The notes beneath the pieces are model-generated. The model had not been told where the DNA came from. It saw only the letters and a program-made list of their open reading frames with translations, and ran no database searches. The position numbers and the translations under genes were made by a program. Shown in pieces: positions 23,507 to 32,497 of a DNA stretch of 64,000 nt (the first letter of the stretch is position 1; every line of letters begins with the position of its first letter). Source of the DNA: Caenimonas soli (GTDB taxonomy: Bacteria; Pseudomonadota; Gammaproteobacteria; Burkholderiales; Burkholderiaceae_C); the NCBI RefSeq assembly GCF_013155545.1, contig NZ_JABJVV010000012.1, positions 62,001-126,000 of the forward strand, given 5' to 3'.

Positions 23507-24691
23507 TTGGACTTGGCACTATCCACGGAACAGGCGCAAGCCGAAACGATCGCTACCACGTTGGGGGATCTGGCGACGCCTTGCCTCATCCTCGACGCTG
23601 ACCGGATGGAGCGGAACATCGCGCGCCTCCGTACCCGGCTGGATGGCCTGGGCGTGGCGCTGCGTCCCCACCTCAAGACGGCCAAATCGGTGGACGTCGC
23701 GCGGCGCGTGATGACTTCGCCGGCGGGGCCCGCCACCGTTTCGACACTCAGGGAAGCCGAACAATTCGTCACGGCCGGCGTGCGGGACATCATCTACGCC
23801 GTCGGCATCGTGCCTGCCAAGCTGCCGCAGGTGCTCGCGTTGCGCGCCAAGGGCGCCGACGTTGCCGTGGTGCTGGACACGGTGGAACAGGCGCAAGCCG
23901 TGGCGCTTGCCTCACGCACGGCGGGAACGCGCATTCCCTCCCTCATCGAAATTGACTGCGACGGCCACCGCTCGGGCGTGCTGCCCAGCGACAAGCAGCG
24001 TCTTGTCGAGATCGGCCGCGCCCTGGCAGCCGGTGCGGAACTGCGCGGCGTGCTGACCCATGCCGGCGGGAGTTACACCGCGCGCGGAGCCGAGGCCTTG
24101 CGGCAATGCGCGGAGGCCGAGCGTCGCAGCGTTGTTGACGCCGCAGCTATCCTGCGCGAGGCCGGGTTGGCCTGCCCCGTGCTCAGCGTCGGCTCGACGC
24201 CCACCGCGCACAGCGCAACAGACCTCACCGGCGTGACCGAAGTCCGGGCGGGCGTGTTCATGTTCTTCGATCTCGTGATGGCAGGCGTGGGCGTCTGCCA
24301 GGTCGACGACATCGCCGTTTCGGTACTCGCGACGGTCATCGGGCACCAGCGCGAGAAGGGATGGATCCTCATCGACGCGGGTTGGATGGCCATGTCGCAG
24401 GACCGCGGCACGCGCAAGCAGGAAGTCGACCAGGGCTATGGGCTGGTATGCGACATCACCGGCAAGCCCCATGCCGACCTGATCGTTGCCGATGCGAACC
24501 AGGAGCACGGGATCATCACGGTGCGGCCAGGCTCGGGCGGCGTGCTGCCAGACCTCGCTATCGGGGACCGCGTGCGGATTCTGCCGAACCACGCTTGCGC
24601 CACGGGTGCGCAGCACGGGCGCTATCACGTCGTGCGCGGCAGCTCCGACAAGGTCGAAGCCGAATGGCCGCGGTTCGGGGGATGGCAATGA
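23507..24691 (+). CDS. D-threonine aldolase / D-serine dehydratase-like PLP enzyme (DSD1 family)
   Basis: 394 residues from TTG 23507 (GGAG 9 bp upstream); upstream in-frame DNA is the operator region, so longer starts are unlikely. Fold-type III PLP barrel: LATPCLILDADRMERNIARL, PLP lysine in RPHLKTAKSVDVA, and the C-terminal metal motif NHACAT typical of D-threonine aldolase and DSD1 D-serine ammonia-lyase. It would cleave or dehydrate D-beta-hydroxy amino acids to glycine plus aldehyde, or to keto acid. It overlaps the ornithine-cyclodeaminase-family gene by 4 bp (ATGA). The subfamily is not clearly that of beta-hydroxyaspartate aldolase. Confidence 0.88.
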   Translation: MDLALSTEQAQAETIATTLGDLATPCLILDADRMERNIARLRTRLDGLGVALRPHLKTAKSVDVARRVMTSPAGPATVSTLREAEQFVTAGVRDIIYAVGIVPAKLPQVLALRAKGADVAVVLDTVEQAQAVALASRTAGTRIPSLIEIDCDGHRSGVLPSDKQRLVEIGRALAAGAELRGVLTHAGGSYTARGAEALRQCAEAERRSVVDAAAILREAGLACPVLSVGSTPTAHSATDLTGVTEVRAGVFMFFDLVMAGVGVCQVDDIAVSVLATVIGHQREKGWILIDAGWMAMSQDRGTRKQEVDQGYGLVCDITGKPHADLIVADANQEHGIITVRPGSGGVLPDLAIGDRVRILPNHACATGAQHGRYHVVRGSSDKVEAEWPRFGGWQ

Positions 24692-25668
24692 CCCAGGCCC
24701 CCGCTGAGGCGACGCTGCTGCTGCTGGACAAGGACGCGGTGGAGCAGCTGCTCACACCCGCCGAAGTCACCGAGGCGGTGCGCGAGGCTTTCCTGCTGCA
24801 CGGCCGGCGCGAAGGGCGTGTCTTCCCGGTGGTTCGCGAGAAGCTTTCCACCGGCGGCGTCTTCGGCATCAAGTCCGGCGATGTGCCGTCCCAGGGCCTG
24901 CTGGGCTTCAAGGCTGCGGGCTTTTGGCCGAGCAACCGCGAGCTGGGCGGTGAACCGCACCAGGCGACGATCCTGCTGTTCGATCCGGCCACCGGGCGAC
25001 CCCTGTGTGTGATCGACGGCAATGCCATCACCACCGTGCGCACGGGCGCAGCGGGCGACCTGGGGCTGGCGCTGCTCGCCCGGCCGGACAGCGCCCGTCT
25101 CACCGTCTTCGGCACCGGCGTGCAGGCGCGCTCGCAGCTGCGCTTCGCCCTGCGCACGCTGCCGAAACTTTCCTCCGTGAACTATGTGTCCGCGGACCGC
25201 CGCGCCGACCCGGCCTTCGAGGCGGCGTTTGCGGATCAATGCACCATTCGCTGTGCGCCCGACGCCAACCAGGCCGTGGCCGAGAGCGATGTCGTCATCA
25301 CCGCGACGCCCGGGGCAGGACCGTTGTTCGACGCCGGCGCTGTGCGCGCCGGCACGCACCTGAACTGCGTGGGTGCCGACACCGCCGGCAAGCGTGAACT
25401 GCCCCCGGGGGTGCTGGAGCGGGCACGGCTGGTGGTGGACGATCGCGAGCAGGCGCTGCAGCTGGGAGAGCTGCAATGGGCCCGAGAGACGCCGTGCGTC
25501 GAGCTGGGCACCCTGCTGCTGGGCGAGGCCCCGTTTTTTCGCGCCGCCGGTGACGTCACCGTCTTCGACATGACGGGCCTGGCCTTGCAGGACCTGACCG
25601 TGGCACGGCTCATCTACGAGCGCGCCTGCGCCCAGTCACTCGGCCGCCGGATCGGCTGGCCCTGGTAA
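24688..25668 (+). CDS. ornithine cyclodeaminase / mu-crystallin family protein
   Basis: 326 residues; NAD(P)-dependent enzymes of this family cyclise ornithine or reduce imines (alanine dehydrogenase, iminosuccinate reductase, ketimine reductase). Seen: FGIKSGDVPSQGLLGFKAAGFW, CVIDGNAITTVRTGAAGDLGLALLARPD, Rossmann motif LTVFGTGVQARSQLRFALR at about 145-160, and VFDMTGLALQDL near the C-terminus. It is coupled by a 4-bp overlap to the aldolase-like gene, so it probably acts on the imino or keto product of the same substrate. A second family member is at 29295; the two differ substantially. Confidence 0.87.
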   Translation: MTQAPAEATLLLLDKDAVEQLLTPAEVTEAVREAFLLHGRREGRVFPVVREKLSTGGVFGIKSGDVPSQGLLGFKAAGFWPSNRELGGEPHQATILLFDPATGRPLCVIDGNAITTVRTGAAGDLGLALLARPDSARLTVFGTGVQARSQLRFALRTLPKLSSVNYVSADRRADPAFEAAFADQCTIRCAPDANQAVAESDVVITATPGAGPLFDAGAVRAGTHLNCVGADTAGKRELPPGVLERARLVVDDREQALQLGELQWARETPCVELGTLLLGEAPFFRAAGDVTVFDMTGLALQDLTVARLIYERACAQSLGRRIGWPW

Positions 25669-25673
25669 TCACT

Positions 25674-26071
25674 ATGAAGCTCACTTCCTACTGGCTCGAC
25701 ACATCGAAACCCTTCGGGAGCGCCGCGGCGGGCCCGGTGCAGGGCCGCTGCGACGTTGCCGTCATCGGCGGGGGCCTGACGGGTTGTTCGGCTGCCCTCG
25801 CTCTGGGTGGGGCGGCATGGTCGACATGACGCGCGACCGGCTGCCACGCGCCGGCGAACGCAACGGCATTTACTACTCCATGGGCTACAGCGGTCACGGC
25901 ACGCAGATGTCGACCCTGATGGGGACGATCATGGCGGAGGTCATGGACGGGCGCACCGACCTGAATCCCTGGAAAGACTTCACCTGGCCGGCCATTCCGG
26001 GCCACTTCGGACCGCCCTGGTTCCTGCCCCTGGTCGGTGCCTATTACCGGCTGAAGGACAAGCTCGCCTGA
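25674..26071 (+). pseudogene. decayed tandem copy of a DAO-type flavoenzyme (internal deletion)
   Basis: The ATG at 25674 begins MKLTSYWLDTSKPF and runs through the FAD motif CDVAVIGGGLTGCSAALAL; then about 300 codons are missing and the sequence resumes, in another frame, at GGMVDMTRDRLPRAGERNG and runs to the normal C-terminus (GAYYRLKDKLA). Both ends match the intact gene at 26812-28089, about 94 percent identical by eye over the last 260 bp. It is a recent duplicate that lost its middle. It cannot make an active enzyme. Confidence 0.88.
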
Positions 26072-26517
26072 AGACCCCGAAGCCAATCCTCATTCACTCT
26101 TATCTCGAAGCAGACCATCAACGCGTGGAAGAACTGTTCCGCGACTTCAAGTCGGCGGGGGATCCGACGGCCAAGCTCCACTTGGCCCAGGTGATCTGCA
26201 TGGAACTCACCTTGCATGCGATGGTGGAGGAAGAAATCTTCTATCCTGCATTCGCCCGCGCCACCGGCGATGAGCAGATGCTCCAACACTCGCTCAAGGA
26301 ACACCAGGAACTGAAGGAGCTGATCGGGCGCGTACCCGCCGCCGAGAATCTGGAGGGTGCGATCGAGGCGATCAAGCAGCACACATTGCATCACGTCGAA
26401 GAAGAGCGCCGCGGCATGTTCGCGAAGGCGAAATCCTCCGGCATGGAGCTCGCCACATTGGGCGGCAGGATCATGACGCGGCGTTCCGAAGTGGCCGAGG
26501 CGATCCAGCAAGCCTGA
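26068..26517 (+). CDS. hemerythrin HHE-domain protein, start codon unclear
   Basis: About 149 residues of clear HHE sequence: LIHSYLEADHQRVEELFRDF, MELTLHAMVEEEIFYPAFA, SLKEHQELKELI, IKQHTLHHVEEERRGMFAKA. The His/Glu di-iron ligands are all present. No ATG exists upstream of the first ligand helix in frame; CTG 26068 overlaps the stop of the preceding pseudogene (CTGA), and GTG 26125 would cut off the first His. Either a rare start is used, or the true start was lost when the upstream gene was truncated. Functional status is therefore uncertain. Confidence 0.65.
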   Translation: MKTPKPILIHSYLEADHQRVEELFRDFKSAGDPTAKLHLAQVICMELTLHAMVEEEIFYPAFARATGDEQMLQHSLKEHQELKELIGRVPAAENLEGAIEAIKQHTLHHVEEERRGMFAKAKSSGMELATLGGRIMTRRSEVAEAIQQA

Positions 26518-26811
26518 GCAGGCGAACGCCTCATTTGCCGCTCGGCCGCTTTCTTGGCAACAGGCCAGCATGAGCTTGCGCGCTCGTCCAGTGCCCAGCA
26601 AACGCGCGTATCGCGCGCCAATCCTTTGCCGCCATCCGGCGAGCGTTCAAAAGCGGTAATGATGATGGTCATCGCGGGGCTCCTGGTGAGTAATAAGGCC
26701 GCGGCACACCATGCCGCCGCCCCTTCCCAAAAACGCAGTACTTGCCAACCGCCCCGGCCGGATCGAGACAACCGCCTCTCCGACCGGTGCTCCAATGCCA
26801 CTATGCCCAAC

Positions 26812-28089
26812 ATGAAACTGGCCTCCTATTGGCTGGACACCTCGGAACCCTTCAGGAGCGCTGCCCCGGCGCCGGTGCAGGGCACCTGCGACGTTGCAGT
26901 GATAGGCGGCGGCCTCACGGGCTGTTCGGCCGCCCTGGCGCTCGCCAAGAAGGGCGCGCGCGTCGTGCTGCTGGAAGCCGACACCGTCGGCAATGCGGCG
27001 TCGGGCCGCAATGGCGGGATGTGCAACAACGGCTTCGCGCAGGACTACGGCATGTTGTCCGCCAAACTCGGCAAGGACGTTGCCAACCGGCTCTACCGCG
27101 CCTTCGACGCCGGGGTGGACACGGTCGAACGCCTGGTGGCCGAAGAGAACATAGACTGTAGCTTCGCGCGCGTCGGCAAGCTCAAGCTCGCGGCCAAGCC
27201 CGAGCACTACGACAAGCTCGCGCGCAGCCAGGAACTGCTCGCCGCCAACGTCGATCCCGACACCGAGATGGTCAGCCGCGCGCACTTGAGGGAAGAGGTA
27301 GGCACGGACCGGTACTACGGCGGGCTCGTGTACCGCAAGAGCGCCGGCATGCATGTCGGGCGCTTCGTGCGCGGTCTGGCGGAAGCGGCGGCGCGGCGCG
27401 GTGCCCTGATCCACGAGCACACGCCCATGACGGGCCTGCGGCCCGCAGCGGGCGGAGGCCATCAGATCGACACGCCGACGGGCCGGCTTCATGCCAAGCA
27501 GGTGTTTCTGGCAAGTGGAGCCTCGCAGACCGGCCCGCTGGGTTGGATCCGCCGCAGGATCGTGCCGGTCGGCGCATTCCTGATCGTCACCGAGCCCCTG
27601 CCGACCGCGACGCTGGATCGCCTGATGCCGCGGCGCAGGATGGCGACGGACACCAAGAACCTGGTCAACTACTTCCGCACTACGCCCGACAACCGGCTGC
27701 TGTTCGGCGGACGCGCCCGCTTCGCCGTGTCCAACCCAACCTCGGACGAGAAGAGCGGCGCGATCCTGCAAGCTGCACTGCACGACGTCTTTCCGGAGCT
27801 TCGCGCCGCGCGCATCGACTATTGCTGGGGCGGCATGGTCGACATGACGCGCGACCGGCTGCCACGCGCCGGCGAGCGCAACGGCATTTACTACTCCATG
27901 GGCTACAGCGGTCACGGCACGCAGATGTCCACCCTCATGGGCACGATCATGGCCGAGGTCATGGACGGGCGCACCGACCTGAATCCCTGGAAAGACTTCA
28001 GCTGGCCGGCCATTCCGGGCCACTTTGGCACCCCCTGGTTCCTGCCCCTGGTCGGCGCCTATTACCGGCTCAAGGACAAGTTGTCTTGA
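26812..28089 (+). CDS. FAD-dependent amine/amino-acid oxidoreductase (DAO family, PuuB/OrdL-like)
   Basis: 425 residues from ATG 26812 (MKLASYWLDTSEPF), chosen because both the decayed copy and the 13888 paralogue start at the same residue; ATG 26803 is possible. CDVAVIGGGLTGCSAALALAKKG binds FAD, followed by ASGRNGGMCNNG, then the C-terminal IDYCWGGMVDMTRDRLPRAG and YSMGYSGHGTQMS. The 294 bp before it hold no gene. It is followed 15 bp later by an MFS carrier, which may import or export its substrate. Confidence 0.92.
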   Translation: MKLASYWLDTSEPFRSAAPAPVQGTCDVAVIGGGLTGCSAALALAKKGARVVLLEADTVGNAASGRNGGMCNNGFAQDYGMLSAKLGKDVANRLYRAFDAGVDTVERLVAEENIDCSFARVGKLKLAAKPEHYDKLARSQELLAANVDPDTEMVSRAHLREEVGTDRYYGGLVYRKSAGMHVGRFVRGLAEAAARRGALIHEHTPMTGLRPAAGGGHQIDTPTGRLHAKQVFLASGASQTGPLGWIRRRIVPVGAFLIVTEPLPTATLDRLMPRRRMATDTKNLVNYFRTTPDNRLLFGGRARFAVSNPTSDEKSGAILQAALHDVFPELRAARIDYCWGGMVDMTRDRLPRAGERNGIYYSMGYSGHGTQMSTLMGTIMAEVMDGRTDLNPWKDFSWPAIPGHFGTPWFLPLVGAYYRLKDKLS

Positions 28090-28104
28090 AGCCAATCCCG
28101 CAAG

Positions 28105-29277
28105 ATGCCTGAATCACGCCTGTCTCGGCTCCAAGGCCCGGGCCGCGAGCTGGCCCGGCTGATGCTGGTCCAGCTGTTCCTCAACGCCTGCGTGACCGGC
28201 ACGCGGATGGCCGCGCCGCTGCAGGCGCTGCGCCTGGGCCATGGGGAAGCCTTGGTCGGGTGCCTGATCGCGCTGTTCGCCCTATCGCAGGTTTTCCTCG
28301 CGCTGCCCGCGGGCCGGTACTGCGAGCGCCACGGGCTGAAGAGGCCGGTCGTGGCGGCGGTTGCGGTGGCCATGGCCGGTTGCGCCATCGCGGCTGCGTG
28401 GCCGGTGTTCCCTGTGCTGTGCGCGAGCGCCGTGCTCACCGGCGGTGCGGGCGGCGTCGCGAGCATCGCGGTGCAGCGCCACACCGCGCGCATCGTGAGC
28501 GAACCGGCCGCGCTGCGGAAGGCATACTCGTGGCAGGCCATCGGTCTGGCCTTGTCCAATGTCCTGGGCCCGGTCGCAGCCGGTGTCATGATCGACAGCG
28601 CCGGCTTTCGCGCGGCGTTCCTGGCGATTGCCACGCTGCCGCTGCTTGCCTGGCTGTCGGTGCGAGGAGCGACGACAAGCGTGTCCAAGCCGCCCGAGGT
28701 GGCCAACGGCCGGGGCGGTGCCTGGGAGCTGTGGCGCGACCCGGGCCTGCGGCGGCTGCTCGTCATCACCTGCCTCCTGTCCTCGTGCTGGGACGTGCAC
28801 GCCTTCCTGGTGCCGGTGCTCGGGCACGAGCGCGGCTTGCCCGCCTCGGTGATTGGCAGCATCCTGGGCGCCTTCGGCATCGCCGCCGCGGCAGTGCGGC
28901 TGCTGACGCCGCTGGTGGCGGCACAGCTGCGTGAATGGGCGATCCTGTTTGGCGCGATGGCGGTCACCGCCATCCTGTTCGGCCTGTATCCGCTCATGCA
29001 TGCTGCGCTGGCCATGGGCTTGTGCTCCGCGCTTCTGGGCTTCACCCTGGGCAGCACGCAGCCCATGGTCATGAGCTTGCTGCACCAACTGGCACCCGAG
29101 CACCGCTATGGCGAAGCCGTGGCGATGCGGGTGATCGTGAACAACATGTCCAGCGTCAGCATCCCCATGGTGTCCGGCCTCGCCGGCTCGCTGATTGGAG
29201 CGGCGGGCGTGTTCTGGGCCGCCGGGCTGATGGCGGGTGCCGGCGCCAGGCTGGCGCTCGGTTTCAAAAGAACTTAA
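28105..29277 (+). CDS. MFS transporter
   Basis: 390 residues with about twelve hydrophobic segments; the cytoplasmic loop between helices 2 and 3 reads [16 protein letters not shown], the usual MFS motif A region. Later segments include [20 protein letters not shown] and [20 protein letters not shown] (helix 10 area). No family-specific motif identifies the cargo. Located between the flavoenzyme (15-bp gap) and an ornithine-cyclodeaminase-family gene (17-bp gap), so uptake or efflux of an amino acid or amine is the natural guess. Confidence 0.88.
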   Translation: MPESRLSRLQGPGRELARLMLVQLFLNACVTGTRMAAPLQALRLGHGEALVGCLIALFALSQVFLALPAGRYCERHGLKRPVVAAVAVAMAGCAIAAAWPVFPVLCASAVLTGGAGGVASIAVQRHTARIVSEPAALRKAYSWQAIGLALSNVLGPVAAGVMIDSAGFRAAFLAIATLPLLAWLSVRGATTSVSKPPEVANGRGGAWELWRDPGLRRLLVITCLLSSCWDVHAFLVPVLGHERGLPASVIGSILGAFGIAAAAVRLLTPLVAAQLREWAILFGAMAVTAILFGLYPLMHAALAMGLCSALLGFTLGSTQPMVMSLLHQLAPEHRYGEAVAMRVIVNNMSSVSIPMVSGLAGSLIGAAGVFWAAGLMAGAGARLALGFKRT

Positions 29278-29294
29278 CAGACAGAGGTCGTGCA

Positions 29295-30284
29295 ATGAAA
29301 ACACTTTTTCTCAAGAAGGAACAAGTCCGGAAACTGATTTCCATGAAGGAAGTCATCGGCACCGTGGAAGAGGCCTACAAAGCCTTCAACAGCAACCAGG
29401 TCATTCAGCCCCCCTACATCGGGATCGAGCTTCCTTCGCACCGCGGGGAGATCGACTTCAAGCTTGGTTATTACCAAGGCAACGAGATGATCTCCATGAA
29501 GGCGTCGTCTGGCGGGTTCAAGAACAACCCGGAGGAGTACGGCGTGCCTAACGGCATGGGGACCATTCTGCTGTTCGATGGCCGAAACGGCGGGCTGGTC
29601 TGCGTGATGGATGGAAGCCTGATCACCGGCCTCAGAACCGGCGCCTGCGGCGCTGTGTCGGTGAAAGCGCTCGCAAGAAAGAACGCGAAGAAGATCACCT
29701 CGATCGGCACCGGCAATCAGGCAAGAATGCAGATCCGGGCCATCACAGAGGTGATGAAGATCGAAGAGATCCATGCATGGGACAACCACCCGGAGACGCT
29801 GGCCAACTACAAGGCGGACATCGAAAGGGAGTTCGGCATTCCTGTCGTCATTGCGAACTCCAAGAAAGAAGCCGTAGCACAGGCTGACATCCTGATTACC
29901 ACCACCCGCGGAAAAGGCTCTTTGGTGGAAGCCGAGTGGATCAAGCCCGGCACACACATCGTCGCGATCGGTACGGATGCGCCAGGCAAGCAGGAACTGG
30001 ATCCGGAGATCTTCAGGGGTGCGAAAGTCGTCGTCGACTCCATCGCGCAGTGCATCGAGAAAGGCGAAACACAACACCCTTTGAATCAGAAGATCATGGC
30101 CAAGGGCGACATCCATGCAGAGATCGGCGAGATCCTGCTGGGTAAGAAGCCGGGACGAGAAAATGATGAAGAAGTCACCATCTTCGACTCCACCGGCATG
30201 GCCATCCAGGACAACACGACGGCGGCCAAGATCTACCGGAACGCCCTCGAGAACAAGGTCGGCGCGTTCTTCGAGTTCTTCTGA
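29295..30284 (+). CDS. ornithine cyclodeaminase / alanine dehydrogenase-like family protein
   Basis: 329 residues: [56 protein letters not shown], Rossmann segment [17 protein letters not shown] at about 138-154, and [20 protein letters not shown]. Imine-reducing or cyclodeaminating NAD(P) enzyme. The sequence is notably rich in Lys and uses more A/T-ending codons than its neighbours, and the convergent dehydratase gene shares this, hinting at joint transfer from another lineage. Iminosuccinate reductase (BhcD), EutC-like and ornithine cyclodeaminase are all possible; the sequence alone does not decide. Confidence 0.87.
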   Translation: MKTLFLKKEQVRKLISMKEVIGTVEEAYKAFNSNQVIQPPYIGIELPSHRGEIDFKLGYYQGNEMISMKASSGGFKNNPEEYGVPNGMGTILLFDGRNGGLVCVMDGSLITGLRTGACGAVSVKALARKNAKKITSIGTGNQARMQIRAITEVMKIEEIHAWDNHPETLANYKADIEREFGIPVVIANSKKEAVAQADILITTTRGKGSLVEAEWIKPGTHIVAIGTDAPGKQELDPEIFRGAKVVVDSIAQCIEKGETQHPLNQKIMAKGDIHAEIGEILLGKKPGRENDEEVTIFDSTGMAIQDNTTAAKIYRNALENKVGAFFEFF

Positions 30285-30306
30285 TTCGCCGCACCCTTTG
30301 AGCAAG

Positions 30307-30327
30307 AGGCCGCTGCGCGGCCTTTTG
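30307..30327. terminator. Rho-independent terminator between convergent genes
   Basis: Stem AGGCCGC (30307-30313), loop TGC, stem GCGGCCT (30317-30323), followed by TTTG TTT. Serves the ornithine-cyclodeaminase-family gene ending at 30284 and lies directly before the stop of the convergent dehydratase gene. Confidence 0.85.
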
Positions 30328-30328
30328 T

Positions 30329-31300
30329 TTAGTCGTTGCCCTTGTAGACCTCGGCAAGGTCGCACAAGTCCCAGTTCCCGCCGCTCAATACCGCGCAGAC
30401 CTTCTCATCCGGTCTGACCTTGACAGCGCCGGCCAGCAAGGCTCCGATTCCGATGGAAGCAGCGGGCTCGGCGATCAGCTTGGCATCCCTGGCCAGCACA
30501 CGCATGCCCGCGACGATGTGCTCGTCTTCGACGAGAACGATCTCGTCCACGTACTTCTCGATGATGGGGAAGGGGTTCTGGCCCGGAACGCTGATTCGCA
30601 CCCCATCCGCGATGGTATTTTTCAGAGGAAGCGACGTGCGTTCCTTGTTGATCCGGCTTTGGAAGTACTTGGGCGTCAAGGCAGGTTCCGCACCTATGAC
30701 CCGCACCGACGGCTTCGTTTCCTTGATGGCGGTGGCTATTCCCGAAAGCAGGCCGCCGCCGCCGAGTGGAACGATGACGGTGTCCACATCCTCCAGATCC
30801 TCCAGGATCTCGCACCCGATGGTTCCTTGGCCGGCCATGACCAGCGGGTCCTCGAAGCCGTGAACCGCCGCGTACTTGTTCTCTTCGGCGATCTCGCACA
30901 CCCTTTTCCATCGGGCGGCCGTGTCGCCGTCGAAAAGAACGACTTCCGCTCCCATGGCTTTGGTGTTCTCGATCTTGATCTTGGGTGTAGTCACCGGAAC
31001 GACCAGGATCGCCTTGACGCCCAGCATCCTGGCGGCATAGGCGATCCCCTGGGCATGATTGCCCGAAGAAGTCGCAATGAGGCCGTTGGCGATCTCTTCT
31101 CTCGGGAGCGACAGAGCCTTGTTCAGAGCGCCTCGAATCTTGAAGGCGCCCGTGATTTGCAGGGTTTCAGGCTTGAGGTAGAGCTGGCAACCAACGGCCT
31201 TCTCGATTTTCTCTGCTCGCAGCAACGGCGTATGCCGGATGTGCGGTTTCAGCCGTTCCTGGGCTTCTCGGATGTCCTGAATGGTGGGGTAGTTGCGCAT
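30329..31300 (-). CDS. threonine/serine dehydratase-like PLP enzyme
   Basis: 323 residues, fold-type II PLP enzyme. The PLP lysine lies in ITGAFKIRGALNKA at about 50-63, followed by ATSSGNHAQGIAYAARMLG, the tetraglycine phosphate loop VIVPLGGGGLLSGIATAI and AVLSGGNWDL near the end. There is no C-terminal ACT domain, so it is a short catabolic form (TdcB, serine racemase or hydroxyaspartate dehydratase size) rather than biosynthetic IlvA. Codon use is less GC-biased than the surroundings, like the convergent 29295 gene. It may dehydrate threonine, serine or 3-hydroxyaspartate. Confidence 0.9.
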   Translation of the reverse strand: MRNYPTIQDIREAQERLKPHIRHTPLLRAEKIEKAVGCQLYLKPETLQITGAFKIRGALNKALSLPREEIANGLIATSSGNHAQGIAYAARMLGVKAILVVPVTTPKIKIENTKAMGAEVVLFDGDTAARWKRVCEIAEENKYAAVHGFEDPLVMAGQGTIGCEILEDLEDVDTVIVPLGGGGLLSGIATAIKETKPSVRVIGAEPALTPKYFQSRINKERTSLPLKNTIADGVRISVPGQNPFPIIEKYVDEIVLVEDEHIVAGMRVLARDAKLIAEPAASIGIGALLAGAVKVRPDEKVCAVLSGGNWDLCDLAEVYKGND

Positions 31301-31430
31301 GGTGCTGATCAGCTTTCAAGCCGGTTGGTGCAGCCAATCGTAGGCGCGGGTGGGCAGCCGGAGCTGCCGGATCACGGGCGGCGCGCAAACGACGATGCTG
31401 TTCTTGGCGCATGGAACGGACAATCTGCTT

Positions 31431-32384
31431 TCATGGCGCGTAGCCTGCCAGCTTCGCAAGCTGCAGCGCGGGGTACATCCGGTCGATGGCCATCACGTCG
31501 AACTTCATCTCCTCCACGATCCATTCGCTAAGTTCCAGGACCGCGGAACGCGGCGGCCGATTGGCGGGATGCAACAAGCGGCATGCGCGCTCCGTGACGA
31601 TCGCCTCCTGCTCGCCGGGCACGAGCGCTCCGGTCGTCAACCAGTAAGCAGTGGAGTTGAGCCAGCCGAGCGCCATGCCCTGGCCGACCAGTGCTGCCTG
31701 GAGGACGATCGCATAGTCGGAGAAGTCGACCACCCGCGCCACGCGGCGGCCGCTCTTCTGGAAGCTGGCGAAGCGGCGGTGCCAGTCGCGATGGTCTTCG
31801 CTGAGGTTCATCAGCGTGTCGCCCTCTTCCACTTGCGAGCGTGCGTGCTCGGCGTAGCCCGGACTGCAGACCGGCAGCACGATCTCCGGCATCAGCAGGA
31901 CACCCTGTTCGTGCGCTTCGTCGCGATGCGGAAAGCGCAGCCCGAGGTCCACATCCTGCACCGGACCCCGCATGGGCCCGGGAGTGAGCTGGAAGCGCAG
32001 ATCGACAGATGGGAAAGCCTTGTGCAACTTGTGCATGCGCGGCATCAGCCAATGCGTCGTGAAGGCGGTGGAGAGGGACAGCGTGATCGTCTCCGTGCCG
32101 GTCCTGCGTGCCTCGATCTCGTCGAGTGCGGCCTCGATTCCGCGGAAACCCTCCGCAATGCGCTTGTAGAGGATTTCCCCGCTTTCGGTGAGGCGGACCT
32201 TGGCATGCGCCCGCTCAAACAGCTTGACGCCCAGGTGCTCTTCCATGCGCGAAAGCATGCGGCTCACCGCAGGCTGTGTGACGTACAGCTCGAGAGCCGC
32301 TTTGCTGAAGTTGCCGCAGCGGGCGGCGGCCTCGAACGCGAAGAGCGCGTTCGCGCTGGGGAGCTTTCTGCGCAGGCTATGCAT
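31431..32384 (-). CDS. LysR-family transcriptional regulator (GcvA-like)
   Basis: 317 residues. HTH KLPSANALFAFEAAARCGNFSKAALELYVTQPAVSRMLSRMEEHLG at residues 8-53, then the GcvA-type effector domain (LSLSTAFTTHWLMPRMHKLHKAFPSVDLR, DLGLRFPHRDEA). Divergent from the HAD-II gene at 32498; the 113-bp intergenic region contains a perfect 14-bp palindrome that is a natural binding site. It likely regulates the 32498-37477 HAD-SBP-flavoenzyme cluster. Confidence 0.92.
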   Translation of the reverse strand: MHSLRRKLPSANALFAFEAAARCGNFSKAALELYVTQPAVSRMLSRMEEHLGVKLFERAHAKVRLTESGEILYKRIAEGFRGIEAALDEIEARRTGTETITLSLSTAFTTHWLMPRMHKLHKAFPSVDLRFQLTPGPMRGPVQDVDLGLRFPHRDEAHEQGVLLMPEIVLPVCSPGYAEHARSQVEEGDTLMNLSEDHRDWHRRFASFQKSGRRVARVVDFSDYAIVLQAALVGQGMALGWLNSTAYWLTTGALVPGEQEAIVTERACRLLHPANRPPRSAVLELSEWIVEEMKFDVMAIDRMYPALQLAKLAGYAP

Positions 32385-32408
32385 GACTTGATGTTATGCC
32401 CGTGCTGA

Positions 32409-32422
32409 CAATTGCGCAATTG
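32409..32422. promoter_or_regulatory. perfect palindrome, likely LysR operator
   Basis: CAATTGCGCAATTG, a 14-bp perfect palindrome, 25 bp upstream of the LysR start codon and 76 bp upstream of the HAD-II start. Its position between divergent genes fits control of both by the 31431 regulator. Confidence 0.6.
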
Positions 32423-32497
32423 CCTTCTAGAGATGCGTTGCCTATTCTCGGGCCATCAATCTCATAACTTTTTTGCCGAAACCAGGAGAACGCAGAC

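Noticed and set aside
26554..26811. N-terminal extension of the 26812 flavoenzyme
   Set aside because: The extra 86 residues are not shared by the paralogues at 13888 or 25674, and the sequence before ATG 26812 reads like intergenic DNA.
23507..31300. A complete beta-hydroxyaspartate cycle
   Set aside because: No BhcA-type aspartate-glyoxylate aminotransferase is visible and the aldolase does not look like canonical BhcC; kept only as a hypothesis in the findings.
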